From a virus: a stretch of 24,065 bases of DNA. Shown here piece after piece: positions 14,609 to 22,484 of this stretch (within the stretch, counting starts at the first letter, position 1; every line of letters begins with the position of its first letter). The notes under the pieces are model-generated. The model searched no databases, was not told the DNA's origin, and saw nothing but the letters and a program-made list of their open reading frames with translations. Both the position numbers and the translations under genes were made by a program. The stretch lies in the IMG/VR virus record IMGVR_UViG_3300044615_000248, positions 1-24,065 of that record. One strand, written 5' to 3'.

Positions 14609-15064
14609 ATGGGGAAAACAACGATTCGCCCGGCCACGCTCGACGACCTCGATGTCTTGATGGACATCGGCGAAGCCATGCACAAGGAATCTCCGCGCTT
14701 CTCGCGCATGACCTATTCGCACGCCAAGGTGCTGCAGACCTTCATCGATCTGATCAACGCCGATTGCGGCCTGATCGTGGTCGCCGAGCAGGATGGGGAA
14801 ATCATCGGCGGAATCGCGGCCATGGCGACACCGCACTGGTTCTCGCACGACTTGATGGCCAGCGACCTGGCGCTGTTCATCCTCCCCGAGCACCGGGGCG
14901 GCATGACTGCCGTTCGGCTGATCAAGCACTACATCGCTTGGGCCGGCGAGAAAGGCGCAGTCATCACGCAGATGGGAATCTCGACCGGCGTGCATGCCGA
15001 GGAAACGGCCGCCATGTTCTCGGCGGTTGGTCTGAAACAGTTTGGCTATCTTTTCGAGGTGTAA
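14609..15064 (+). CDS. GNAT-family N-acetyltransferase
   Basis: A 151-residue protein. It opens TTIRPATLDDLDVLMDIGEA, the usual beta1-alpha1 of GNAT enzymes. LIVVAEQDGEIIGGIAAM is the beta3-beta4 hairpin, and LFILPEHRGGMTAVRLIKH contains the acetyl-CoA pyrophosphate loop (R/Q-x-x-G-x-x pattern in HRGGMTA). The ATG at 14609 follows GGAGG by 8 nt; an ATG at 14594 precedes the RBS and is rejected. GNAT-like proteins occur in structural regions of several podoviruses, where substrates are unknown. It could modify a virion or host protein. The C-terminus ends FGYLFEV. Confidence 0.82.
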   Translation: MGKTTIRPATLDDLDVLMDIGEAMHKESPRFSRMTYSHAKVLQTFIDLINADCGLIVVAEQDGEIIGGIAAMATPHWFSHDLMASDLALFILPEHRGGMTAVRLIKHYIAWAGEKGAVITQMGISTGVHAEETAAMFSAVGLKQFGYLFEV

Positions 15065-15066
15065 CG

Positions 15067-15546
15067 ATGTGTGATCCAGCAACCATTGCAATTATGAGTA
15101 TCGCGTCGGGCGTAATCGGCGCCGGAGCCCAGATAATCAGTGGCCAGCAACAGGCAGCCGCCGCCGAGGCGCAGGCCATTTCTGTGCAGAACCAGGCAGA
15201 CGCCGAAGCCGACGCTGCACGCGCCCAGGCTGAAAAGATTCGCAAGGCTGGCCGGGCGCAGAAAGGCGAAGCCAGTGCCGCGCTGGCGAAATCCGGCGTG
15301 AAGCTCGGCGAAGGCACCGCCCTTGAGGTGCAGAAAGAGATTACCCAGAACGTCGAGCAGGATGCGTTCTCAGCCTTGCTGTCCGGGTCGCGTGCCAAGC
15401 GTACAGGCGATGATCAGGCAAGCATGATCCGGGCGAGCGGAGATGCTGCGGCGATGTCCGGGTACATGGGGGCGGCTGGCACCGTGCTTTCGACCGGGGC
15501 AAAGGCCTACGGCAACTGGAAAACCTCAGTTCGGGGGCAAAGCTGA
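15067..15546 (+). CDS. Internal virion protein, T7 gp14-like
   Basis: A 159-residue protein beginning MCDPATIAIMSIASGVIGAG, the common start of gp14-like internal virion proteins, with a short hydrophobic segment (8-25). A long Ala/Gln-rich helix follows (QQQAAAAEAQAISVQNQADAE is spread over about 30-60). ASAALAKSGVKLGEGTALE-like residues complete the helical body. In T7, gp14 is ejected first and forms the outer-membrane pore of the ejectosome. The open frame extends upstream, but ATG 15067 has GAGGT 7 nt before it and the family N-terminus. It is shorter than T7 gp14 (196). Confidence 0.82.
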   Translation: MCDPATIAIMSIASGVIGAGAQIISGQQQAAAAEAQAISVQNQADAEADAARAQAEKIRKAGRAQKGEASAALAKSGVKLGEGTALEVQKEITQNVEQDAFSALLSGSRAKRTGDDQASMIRASGDAAAMSGYMGAAGTVLSTGAKAYGNWKTSVRGQS

Positions 15547-17564
15547 TGGCCCGCATTCCTCTCGGCAATTTCGGCAACCAGATCGCCCAGCCGGGTGGCC
15601 GGGTCAATGTCAATCCGGCTGCATTCACCGCAGGTGCCGAGGCAGTACAGCGGGCGGCCGGCCAGGTCATGAATGTTCTCGAGCAACAGCAGGCCGAAGA
15701 ACAGCGCCAACAGCAATTGCTTGACCGGGCCAAGGCCGCCAACTCGGTGCTTGATCGCGAGATGCAGGTTGATGCCATTCACGGCGAGATCAGCCAGCAG
15801 GTCGCCGACGGAACAATCCATTACTCCGACGCCAAGAACGCCTACAGCCAGCGCATTCAGGAACTCGGGGCGCCGGATGTCAAAGGCCTCGATCCGGTCA
15901 CCGCCGAGAATCTGACCAAGGGGTTCAAGCGCGTCGAGTTCAAAGGCGAGAACGCCATCGAAGGGCTGGTTATCAAGTCCAAGACGGCCGACTTCCGGGC
16001 GCAGACAGACGGCATTCTCGACAAGCTCGGCAAGCAGGCCGGGCTACCTGGCTCCGACATGGCCACCCTCGGCAAGCAGCTTGACGCCATGGACGAGATC
16101 GGCCGCCAGGCCTACGGCGCCGCATGGGACAAGCGCAAGCAGGACTGGAAAGACAATAGCTGGGATGCAAAGCTGAATCAGCAGGCCATGGTCGCGCGGG
16201 ACAACCTGCAAGGCATTACCACCCTGCAAAAGCAGATCACCGAAGGCGACTATGCCGACAAGTTGGACTCGAACCGGCGCAATGTGCTGGTCGCCAAGCT
16301 GGACGGCTACAAGACGTCATTGATTCAGCGGCAGGAAGCGGCCGCCGCGCGTGCCGAGCGCATCGCCGAGCGCCAACTGAAGAAGGCCGAGGCCGAGTTC
16401 AACACCTTCCAAGGGCTGGCCGACAAGGGAACGATCCTTTCCCCGGAGTACATCGACCGTGCTGTCGCCGCTACCAAAGGCACGCCGTATCAGGCCGGCA
16501 TTGTGGCGCTGGCTCGGCAGGCACAGGAAACCGGAGGCATTGCCGCGCAGCCGATCCGCAATCAGGAAGCGACCCTGACCCAGCTTGATACGCTGATCGC
16601 CAAGAACGGGCGCACGCCGGAACTGGACAAGCGCCGCGAGCAGGTTTCTCGGGTGCTGGAAGCCAGCCGGCGCGACCTGAACGAGAACGGGCTGCGCGCA
16701 GGCCTGGAACGCGGCGTGATCACCGAAATGGCCCCGCTGGATACATCCACCCCGGAATCATTCGCCGCGTCGATTTCCAAGCGATTGGAGCAGGCCGATC
16801 AGGTCGGCATGTGGGCCGGCCGTGCTGTGTCACCGCTGGATGCCAATGAGGCGGCATCGGTACGCAACATGCTGGACGCCCTGCCGCCCAAGCAGAAATC
16901 GCAGGCCGTCGCCACGCTGGCGCAATCGGTCGGGCCGCGTGCAGCCGGTGCGATCGCACTGCAACTCGACAAGCAGGACAAGCCGCTTGCGCTGGCCTTT
17001 GCCCATGCTGGCGACAAGACGACCGCCGGGCGGTACACCTCCGAATTACTGCTGAAAGGTGCCACCGCCATCAAGGACGGGGCCGTCATGAAGGACGACA
17101 AGAAGGTGACCGGCTGGAAGGCCACCATTGCCCAGCAGATCGATGGCGCCCTGCCGGATGAGCGCGCCGCGTCTGCGGTGAAAGAATCGGCCTACTACAT
17201 CGCCGCCGGCATCGCCGCTGAGAAAGGCGGTAGCGTTGGGGGTGATGACATCGCCCGGGCCGTTCGCCTGGCTGTCGGCGGCAGCATCATTGAGCGCAAC
17301 GGCAAGAAGCTGCCGATTCCGGCCGGAATGGATGACAGCGAATTCGAGAACCGGCTGAAGAACGTACCGGCATCGGACATCCTGAAGCAAGCGCCGGAAG
17401 GCAAGGTGCGCGTCGGTGGAACAGAAATGAACGTCGCCGATTTCGCGACCACCGTGCCCGGCCAAGAACTGATCTATGCCGGGCCCGGCCGATACGCCGT
17501 CATCGTCAAGGGCCGCCCGGTGACCAACGCCGCCGGCAAGCCGATCATCATTGGGGTGCAGTGA
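15546..17564 (+). CDS. Internal virion protein, T7 gp15-like
   Basis: A 672-residue protein, near the size of T7 gp15 (about 747). It starts MARIPLGNFGNQIAQPGGRV, typical of the second core protein in such clusters, then is almost wholly helical with Gln/Glu/Lys-rich coiled-coil-like stretches (EQQQAEEQRQQQLLDRAKA; RIAERQLKKAEAEFN). It has no enzymatic motif. In T7, gp15 forms the periplasmic tube of the ejection channel. Its ATG overlaps the gp14-like stop (TGATG) and its TGA overlaps the next start in the same manner, so the three are translationally coupled. Assignment rests on order, size and composition. Confidence 0.72.
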   Translation: MARIPLGNFGNQIAQPGGRVNVNPAAFTAGAEAVQRAAGQVMNVLEQQQAEEQRQQQLLDRAKAANSVLDREMQVDAIHGEISQQVADGTIHYSDAKNAYSQRIQELGAPDVKGLDPVTAENLTKGFKRVEFKGENAIEGLVIKSKTADFRAQTDGILDKLGKQAGLPGSDMATLGKQLDAMDEIGRQAYGAAWDKRKQDWKDNSWDAKLNQQAMVARDNLQGITTLQKQITEGDYADKLDSNRRNVLVAKLDGYKTSLIQRQEAAAARAERIAERQLKKAEAEFNTFQGLADKGTILSPEYIDRAVAATKGTPYQAGIVALARQAQETGGIAAQPIRNQEATLTQLDTLIAKNGRTPELDKRREQVSRVLEASRRDLNENGLRAGLERGVITEMAPLDTSTPESFAASISKRLEQADQVGMWAGRAVSPLDANEAASVRNMLDALPPKQKSQAVATLAQSVGPRAAGAIALQLDKQDKPLALAFAHAGDKTTAGRYTSELLLKGATAIKDGAVMKDDKKVTGWKATIAQQIDGALPDERAASAVKESAYYIAAGIAAEKGGSVGGDDIARAVRLAVGGSIIERNGKKLPIPAGMDDSEFENRLKNVPASDILKQAPEGKVRVGGTEMNVADFATTVPGQELIYAGPGRYAVIVKGRPVTNAAGKPIIIGVQ

Positions 17565-19186
17565 TGGGACTGCTCGACGCCTACCAGGACAGCACCGACG
17601 CCGCCTTGCGGGTCATGACCTCGCGCCCGATTGAAGCCGAGCCGCCGAAGCCGAAGCATTCCGCATGGTCGCTTCCATACAAGTCGGTCGGCGACTATAT
17701 CGAAAACCAACTGACCATCCCGCGTGCAATGGCGGCCGGTGCTGCTGAGGTAGCCGGCAACATCATGGACAAGGCCGGCGCATTCGGCCAGGTTGCGGCA
17801 GCATCCGGCGGCATTACCCCAGGCTTTGATCCGTCGTACTCCCAAACAACGCCGACGCTATCCTCCCTCATTACTGGCCAGCCAGGCGTGAGCAGCGAAC
17901 GCCGCCAATCGATTGAGGCCATGGAAACGCTGAAGCGTGACGGTATCAACTGGCGCACCGACGAAGCGCGGCAGGCCTACCGATTCGGCGCCGATCTTCG
18001 CCCCGACCCGCTGACCGCAGGCACTGCCGAAAACCTCGTCTTCTCGCTAACCAAGGGGCTGACCAAAGCCATCGGCGCAGCGGTAACGCTCGGGCCGGTT
18101 GGCGGTGCTGTGGCGTTCGGTGGATCGGAAGGCATGACTGCTGCCGAAGACCTCGCCAATCAGGGCGTTGATCAGACGACCCGCACGAAGGTTGGCGCGG
18201 TGGCAGGCGTGATGAACGCGGCCGGCGTGCTGCTCCCGGTGGCAGGCAAGACGCTGGCCCAGACGGCGGCGCTTGTCGTAGCTGGCGGCCCCGCATCGTT
18301 CATGGCCCAGCAGTACGCCACGCGCGAAATCCTCCGCAATGCAGACTATGGAAAGATCGCCGAGCAGTACGACCCGCTGGACCCGGTAGGGCTGGCCGTT
18401 GCCACGTTGCTGCCGGCCGGGTTCGCGGCGTATGCGAAGCGGGGCGGGTTTGCGTCTCAAAAACCGGCGAATGTTAGAGACAACGCGGATAGCGTCTCAC
18501 CGGTTACAGACAACAGCCCGATAGCGGCCACGCCCGATGCCATCGACGCGGCCATGGTGCAGAACCTGACGATTGCGCGGGATGTTCATGAGAGCGTGAA
18601 GATTCCCGACATTGCTCCGGTTCAGTCAAAGCCCGCCAGCCTTGATGAATTTGTGGCGTGGGCAAAGGGGCAGGCAGAATCCGGAATTGCTACGGAAGAG
18701 GCTGAAATGCGCCGCATCGCTTCTGGCGAACTTACCGAAACGCAGGCCATGCGTCCGGAGAATTTCCGCGTTACGGCCGATGAGGCAAAAGACCGGCTTT
18801 CAAGCCTGGCCGTGATGCGATCCGAGCTTGACCAAAAATACAGCGTTTCGAATCCGCTGATGAAGATGGCCTACGAGCTGAATCCCGGTACGCCAGCTGT
18901 CAAGGAATCCTTGACAGTTCAATCCGATCCTGCAGTTGTTAAGGATTCTTCAACAACTGAAACGCCAGATGCCTACCGCGCCCGCGTCGAAGCGCTGACC
19001 AAAGAGCAGCCCGATCTAGTCGCCCGCCTGGACGACGCCGGCCAGCCGGTGAAGTTGTCAGACGAACTCGCCGCCATCAAGAAGGAAGCACAGGACGGCA
19101 CGGAAACGGATTTCGGGGCGCTCGATGCGCCGCTGCTCAAGATCGCCGCCGAGTGTGCCTTGTCTCTAGGAACAGCAGGATTATGA
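17564..19186 (+). CDS. Internal virion protein, possible N-terminal part of a gp16-like function
   Basis: A 540-residue protein starting MGLLDAYQDSTDAALRVM. ATG 17564 overlaps the previous stop; a GTG at 17561 is an alternative. Residues about 150-300 contain Gly/Ala-rich hydrophobic stretches (AAVTLGPVGGAVAFGG; AGVLLPVAGKTLAQTAALVV; PVGLAVATLLPAGFAAYA), suggesting membrane insertion, as expected for an ejection protein acting at the cell envelope. The linker (about 300-465) has repeats and palindromes. The C-terminus (ALDAPLLKIAAECALSLG) looks like a natural family end. No lytic transglycosylase motif is seen. Together with the next 848-residue protein the total (1388) approaches T7 gp16 (about 1318), so the two may share its role. 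Confidence 0.62.
   Translation: MGLLDAYQDSTDAALRVMTSRPIEAEPPKPKHSAWSLPYKSVGDYIENQLTIPRAMAAGAAEVAGNIMDKAGAFGQVAAASGGITPGFDPSYSQTTPTLSSLITGQPGVSSERRQSIEAMETLKRDGINWRTDEARQAYRFGADLRPDPLTAGTAENLVFSLTKGLTKAIGAAVTLGPVGGAVAFGGSEGMTAAEDLANQGVDQTTRTKVGAVAGVMNAAGVLLPVAGKTLAQTAALVVAGGPASFMAQQYATREILRNADYGKIAEQYDPLDPVGLAVATLLPAGFAAYAKRGGFASQKPANVRDNADSVSPVTDNSPIAATPDAIDAAMVQNLTIARDVHESVKIPDIAPVQSKPASLDEFVAWAKGQAESGIATEEAEMRRIASGELTETQAMRPENFRVTADEAKDRLSSLAVMRSELDQKYSVSNPLMKMAYELNPGTPAVKESLTVQSDPAVVKDSSTTETPDAYRARVEALTKEQPDLVARLDDAGQPVKLSDELAAIKKEAQDGTETDFGALDAPLLKIAAECALSLGTAGL
18474..18533 (+). repeat. Degenerate tandem duplication in the linker of the internal virion protein
   Basis: GTTAGAGACAAC (18474-18485) recurs as GTTACAGACAAC (18503-18514), each followed by a GATAGCG element. 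Read in frame it gives VRDN and VTDN segments. GCGTCTCA also occurs at 18452-18459 and 18492-18499. This suggests an expanded, fast-changing linker. Confidence 0.55.
18897..18959 (+). repeat. Pair of related palindromes within the internal virion gene
   Basis: The first palindrome, 18897-18917, has arms CTGTCAAGGA and TCCTTGACAG around a single A. The second, 18933-18959, has arms CAGTTGTT and AACAACTG with a partly paired AAGGATTCTTC centre. The two share the core TGTYAAGGAWTC and look like diverged copies. The region is AT-richer than its surroundings and encodes AVKESL and AVVKDS segments. Confidence 0.75.
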
Positions 19187-19247
19187 AGCAGCCAAGGATG
19201 GCCATGTCAAAAGCAAGGAACAATTGCAGGATTTTCGCAGCGCACAT
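19137..19247 (-). CDS. Candidate tiny single-span membrane protein, reverse strand
   Basis: A 36-codon frame on the minus strand starting with ATG at 19247-19245. Its RBS AGGAG (19258-19254, 6 nt spacing) overlaps the TAG stop of the upstream minus gene, a classic coupled arrangement. The product, MCAAKILQLFLAFDMAILG followed by a hydrophobic run ending LLFLETRHTRRRS, would span a membrane once with a basic tail. The run CFIILLF resembles the end GFIALLF of the upstream gene, and the DNA there is an imperfect 22-bp direct repeat. It is antisense to the last 50 nt of the plus-strand internal virion gene. Both minus genes are in the same frame, separated by a stop, so it could also be a broken extension. 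Confidence 0.42.
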   Translation of the reverse strand: MCAAKILQLFLAFDMAILGCFIILLFLETRHTRRRS

Positions 19248-19283
19248 TCCTATCTCCTATTGGAACAGCAGGGCTATGAAGCC
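19169..19283 (+). repeat. Imperfect 22-bp direct repeat, 93 bp apart
   Basis: GGAACAGCAGGATTATGAAGCA at 19169-19190 is matched by the segment at 19262-19283, with GC in place of AT at the two central bases and one change at the end. The offset of 93 bp is 31 codons. On the minus strand it encodes the similar ends of two hydrophobic segments. Confidence 0.8.
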
Positions 19284-19439
19284 GGCCAGCGCGATCATGC
19301 TGCCGACAACTATGCCCCACTGCTTGGAATATGCCCATGCCTGCCGCCAGTTGCCGAAGGTGGCAAGGCCGGCGAGCGGAATCACGGCGAGCAGTGCGCC
19401 GAAGATCAGAACCACTTTCAGGAAGTAAGGGATATCCAT
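19257..19439 (-). CDS. Small two-span membrane protein on the reverse strand
   Basis: A 60-residue protein from ATG 19439-19437 to TAG 19259-19257, beginning MDIPYFLKVVLIFGALLAV. Two hydrophobic segments (about 7-28 and 41-59) flank a short polar loop, NWRQAWAYSKQ. By hand count 46 of 60 third positions are G or C (77%), the bias of genuine genes here, and it fills a 250-bp stretch with no sensible plus-strand gene. The frame is open further upstream, but that part lies antisense to the next plus gene. The RBS before this ATG is poor, which lowers certainty about the start. It may be a holin-like protein, an exclusion protein or a moron; no family is recognised. Confidence 0.6.
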   Translation of the reverse strand: MDIPYFLKVVLIFGALLAVIPLAGLATFGNWRQAWAYSKQWGIVVGSMIALAGFIALLFQ

Positions 19440-21984
19440 GAGACCGGAGTGTATCGAAAAAGTACAAGCGGCGGCGGGTGGCCGCAAGTTGTCGGAGTCC
19501 AAGATCAAGGCGATTGACGACGCGATCAGCGGCAAGATGCGCGAACTAGCCAGAGTCGATTCTGAATGGTCCGCAAAATCTTACGACCAGCGCATGACAG
19601 AGGCAGCACAGGCCGCCGCGCTGGACATCGAGGCGGCGGCCAGCCGGAAGGAAATGCTCGCCGGGATGCAGGCGGTCAAGGTGGCCGAGACCCAGAGCCG
19701 CATTGCCGACATGAAGAAGACGTCGGCCATGAAGCTGACGCAATCGCAGGCGGTGATCCGCGATATTCAGAACTCGCAGAACTACGTGCATGCGGTGCAC
19801 GACGATGCGGTTTCCGGGCTGGGCGACATGCTCGACGCCGCCAGCAACAAGGACGGCACCGGCCTGCTGCGCAATCTCGGCATGCGCATTTTCAACCTGG
19901 ACAATCCGGCGATGACTGCCGACGTGGTGCGCGAAGTTTTCAAGGGGGCAGATGGCCACACCGGGAACAAGGTGGCGAAAGCCGGCGCTCAGGCATGGCT
20001 CGACACCATCGAGAAGCTGCGCCTACGCTTCAACGCGGCCGGCGGTGATGTCGGAAAGCTGGATTATGGCTACTTGACGCCGCTGTGGTCGTCAGAGCGT
20101 ATCGCGAAGGTTTCGCCAGATCAATTCGCCGCCGATCTATTGCCGCACATCGACCGGCGCCGCTACCTGAACGAAGACGGCTCGCTAATGAACAATCAGC
20201 AGATCGCAGAAATTCTCAAGGCATCGCAGCCAACGCTTGCCAGAGAAGGGGCGAACAAGACAGAGCCGGGCCAGTTCAAGGGAACCGGCGCGCGGGCCAA
20301 TGCCGGAAGCCAGCACCGCGTGATTCATTTCAAGGACGGAGATGGCTATATGGCTGCCATGGAAAAGTACGGCGAAGGGTCGCTCTATGATTCGATGCTC
20401 GGCCACATCGGCGCCATGGCCCGCAATATCGGCCTGGTCGAGCGCTACGGTCCGAACCCGGAGCAGACATTCCGCGTGCAGGCGGACATTGCCAAGCGCG
20501 CCGACAATCCAAACAATAAGACATTGAAGGAGGTGAAAGACTCTCGAAGTTTTGGCAATACCCCGCAGGCCTACTGGGACATCCTGAGCGGCAAGACCAG
20601 CAGCCCGGAGAATCTTGCGATTGCCAACTTCGGCGCCAATGTCCGCAACGTGCAGACAGCGGCCAAGCTCGGCGGGGCGGTGATCACTTCATTGACCGAC
20701 GTCGGCACCATCGCCGCCACGCTGCACTATGACCGGCTGTCGTACTTCGACATGCTGAAGAATCTCGGCAAGCAGTTGGACAAGGATCACCGGGAATTCC
20801 TGCAGGCGCATGGCGTTATTGCCGAATCACTGACCAGCACCATGAACCGATGGACCGGCGACCACATGACCAACTCGCTGACCGGCAAGGTGGCCAACTC
20901 GGTGATGAAGCTGTCCTTCATGAACGCCTGGACCGATGGCCTGCGCGGTGCGTTCTCGGCCACGATGATGCAGGGCTTCGCCAAGAAGCTCGGGAAGACG
21001 TGGGCCAAGCTCGACGAGTGGGACCAATGGCTGATGGCGCGCAAGGGGATCACCGAGGAAGATTGGAACATCATCAGCCAGGCCACACCGACCGAGCGCG
21101 GCGGGGCCAAGTATCTGACCCGCGATTCCATCCTCGCCACCAAGGCAGACGGTGCCGAGCAGGCCGCCACCAAGTGGATGGCCTTCGTTTCCGACGAGGC
21201 GCAGGTCGCGATCATCAATCCGGACATGGCGACCCGGGCCGCAGCAACTTGGGGCGGTATGCCAGCTGGAACGCTTAAAGGTGAAGCTGCTCGTTGTTTC
21301 ATGCAGTTCAAGAGTTTCCCGACCGCGATGATCACCCGGCACTTGGGGCGCCTGTTCGACACGCCGCAGGGCCTGGAAGGGGCGCCGGCTGGCTTTGGTG
21401 CGCAGACCGAGACCGGAGCGGCCATCAATCGCATGGCGGTGCTGGCTGGCCTGAATGTCTCGCTGATGATGCTCGGGGCCATTGTGCTGCAGGAGAAATC
21501 AATCCTCGCCGGCAAAGACCCCTACGACATGACAGAGCCGAAGTTCTGGGCCAAGGCCTTGGGGCAGGGTGGCGGCCTTGGCTACGTCGGCGACTTCCTG
21601 ACCAAAGACCCGACCGAGCAACGCGGCAACAACTTCGAGCAGGCGGGTGGGGTATTGCTCGGCCCGGCCGGCGGTGCGGTAGCTGGCCTTGCCGGCGATC
21701 TGATGCTGACCAATATGTGGGAAGCGGCCAAGGGCAAGGACACGCACGCGGGCGCCGAGGCGCTGCGCTGGGGTAACTCGCAGGTGCCTTACGTTGGGCT
21801 GTGGCAGGTGCGCGGCGCATGGGACCATTGGTTCATGCACAACGCACAGGAAGCGCTCAACCCGGGCTATCTGGCCCGGATGCGCTCGCGGGCGATGAAG
21901 GACTGGAATCAGGATTACTATTGGCAACCAGGTGAGGCGCTTCCCGGCCGGGCGCCGGATATGGGAAGAATCATAGGAGATTAA
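19438..21984 (+). CDS. Large internal virion protein, possible C-terminal gp16-like function
   Basis: An 848-residue protein starting MRPECIEKVQAAAGGRK at ATG 19438, with TAAGGG about 7 nt upstream. Its ATG interlocks with the reverse-strand start in the palindrome CATG. The first 200 residues are helical and charged. The body has SRSFGNTPQAYWDILSG, then AAKLGGAVITSLTDVGTIA and KLSFMNAWTDGLRGAFSA, and later CFMQFKSFPTAMITRHLG. This set is familiar from the largest internal virion proteins of podoviruses with T7-like tails. Hydrophobic Gly-rich segments near 650-760 could contact membranes. It is likely stored in the head and ejected with the DNA. Confidence 0.72.
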   Translation: MRPECIEKVQAAAGGRKLSESKIKAIDDAISGKMRELARVDSEWSAKSYDQRMTEAAQAAALDIEAAASRKEMLAGMQAVKVAETQSRIADMKKTSAMKLTQSQAVIRDIQNSQNYVHAVHDDAVSGLGDMLDAASNKDGTGLLRNLGMRIFNLDNPAMTADVVREVFKGADGHTGNKVAKAGAQAWLDTIEKLRLRFNAAGGDVGKLDYGYLTPLWSSERIAKVSPDQFAADLLPHIDRRRYLNEDGSLMNNQQIAEILKASQPTLAREGANKTEPGQFKGTGARANAGSQHRVIHFKDGDGYMAAMEKYGEGSLYDSMLGHIGAMARNIGLVERYGPNPEQTFRVQADIAKRADNPNNKTLKEVKDSRSFGNTPQAYWDILSGKTSSPENLAIANFGANVRNVQTAAKLGGAVITSLTDVGTIAATLHYDRLSYFDMLKNLGKQLDKDHREFLQAHGVIAESLTSTMNRWTGDHMTNSLTGKVANSVMKLSFMNAWTDGLRGAFSATMMQGFAKKLGKTWAKLDEWDQWLMARKGITEEDWNIISQATPTERGGAKYLTRDSILATKADGAEQAATKWMAFVSDEAQVAIINPDMATRAAATWGGMPAGTLKGEAARCFMQFKSFPTAMITRHLGRLFDTPQGLEGAPAGFGAQTETGAAINRMAVLAGLNVSLMMLGAIVLQEKSILAGKDPYDMTEPKFWAKALGQGGGLGYVGDFLTKDPTEQRGNNFEQAGGVLLGPAGGAVAGLAGDLMLTNMWEAAKGKDTHAGAEALRWGNSQVPYVGLWQVRGAWDHWFMHNAQEALNPGYLARMRSRAMKDWNQDYYWQPGEALPGRAPDMGRIIGD

Positions 21985-21987
21985 GTA

Positions 21988-22098
21988 GTGTCCCGCTACA
22001 GAAGAAGGTCATTCCGCGGAAGCGTAAAGTGTGAGAAGGCCTATTCCAAAGCGCCCACACAAAGACACTTGCTGCATTATAGAAGGGATATTTTATGA
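21988..22098 (+). CDS. Tiny Arg-rich protein, GTG start, before the terminase genes
   Basis: A 36-codon frame from GTG 21988 to TGA 22096-22098. AGGAGA at 21975-21980 precedes it with about 8 nt spacing. Its stop overlaps the ATG of the next gene as ATGA, exactly the junction used elsewhere in the cluster, and it fills the whole gap between flanking genes. The product begins MSRYRRRSFRGSVKCEKAY and is strongly basic with no acidic cluster, suggesting nucleic-acid binding. No family is recognised. Codons are less GC-biased than in neighbours, so it may be young or simply short. A TTCCGCGGAA palindrome lies in it (22012-22021). Confidence 0.6.
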   Translation: MSRYRRRSFRGSVKCEKAYSKAPTQRHLLHYRRDIL

Positions 22099-22484
22099 GG
22101 CAAGACCAATACGAAAAGCTGCAAGCCATGTCCGAAAAGCTGACGGACGTTATCCTCGCCGAAGCCGACCCCGACCAATGGCCGGGCGCCGGCATCGCGC
22201 CTGGTGCAATGGATCAGCAGACCCGGGGTGACCGCTACTGGTGCAAGAAAAACGCGGTCGCCACCATCTCGCTTGTCGATCGCGTCAATCGCCTGACCGG
22301 CCAGATTCAGGCAGCCAGCAGCAACGGCGCCGGCGCGGCAGCGGTGCCGGAAGGCGAGACCGATGAGGAAGGCCTTGACGCCGATGTCCGCAAGGCCGAG
22401 AAGGAGGCCGCCAAGCTGCTCGACCAGATGACGCGTGCCGCCGCCAAGAAGAACTTCGACCAGCGCGTGCATGGCAAAAACTGA
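22095..22484 (+). CDS. Putative terminase small subunit
   Basis: A 129-residue protein directly before the large terminase. It opens MRQDQYEKLQAMSEKLTDV and continues AEADPDQWPGAGIAP, then RGDRYWCKKNAVATISLVDRV, a conserved-looking block. An Ala/Gly-rich linker (GAGAAAVPEGE) and a Glu/Lys-rich C-terminal helix follow. Size and position suit a small terminase that recognises phage DNA and regulates the motor, but there is no clear helix-turn-helix, so a terminase-associated protein is possible. RBS GAAGGG is 7 nt before ATG 22095. The end overlaps the terminase large-subunit start by 14 nt. Confidence 0.65.
   Translation: MRQDQYEKLQAMSEKLTDVILAEADPDQWPGAGIAPGAMDQQTRGDRYWCKKNAVATISLVDRVNRLTGQIQAASSNGAGAAAVPEGETDEEGLDADVRKAEKEAAKLLDQMTRAAAKKNFDQRVHGKN

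Noticed and set aside
13504-14709. Long minus-strand open frame (401 codons) antisense to the nozzle gene
   Set aside because: It lies opposite a well-recognised nozzle protein and has no recognisable family or start signal.
19224-19517. 97-codon plus-strand frame in the gap before the large internal virion gene
   Set aside because: Its later part is opposite the reverse membrane gene and reads as Cys/Pro/Gly-rich shadow; no good RBS. The reverse-strand reading has better composition and codon bias.
22012-22083. Promoter before the terminase genes (TATAGA near 22078, palindrome TTCCGCGGAA)
   Set aside because: No matching -35 element at suitable distance, and the stretch is better explained as the coding region of the small GTG-start gene.
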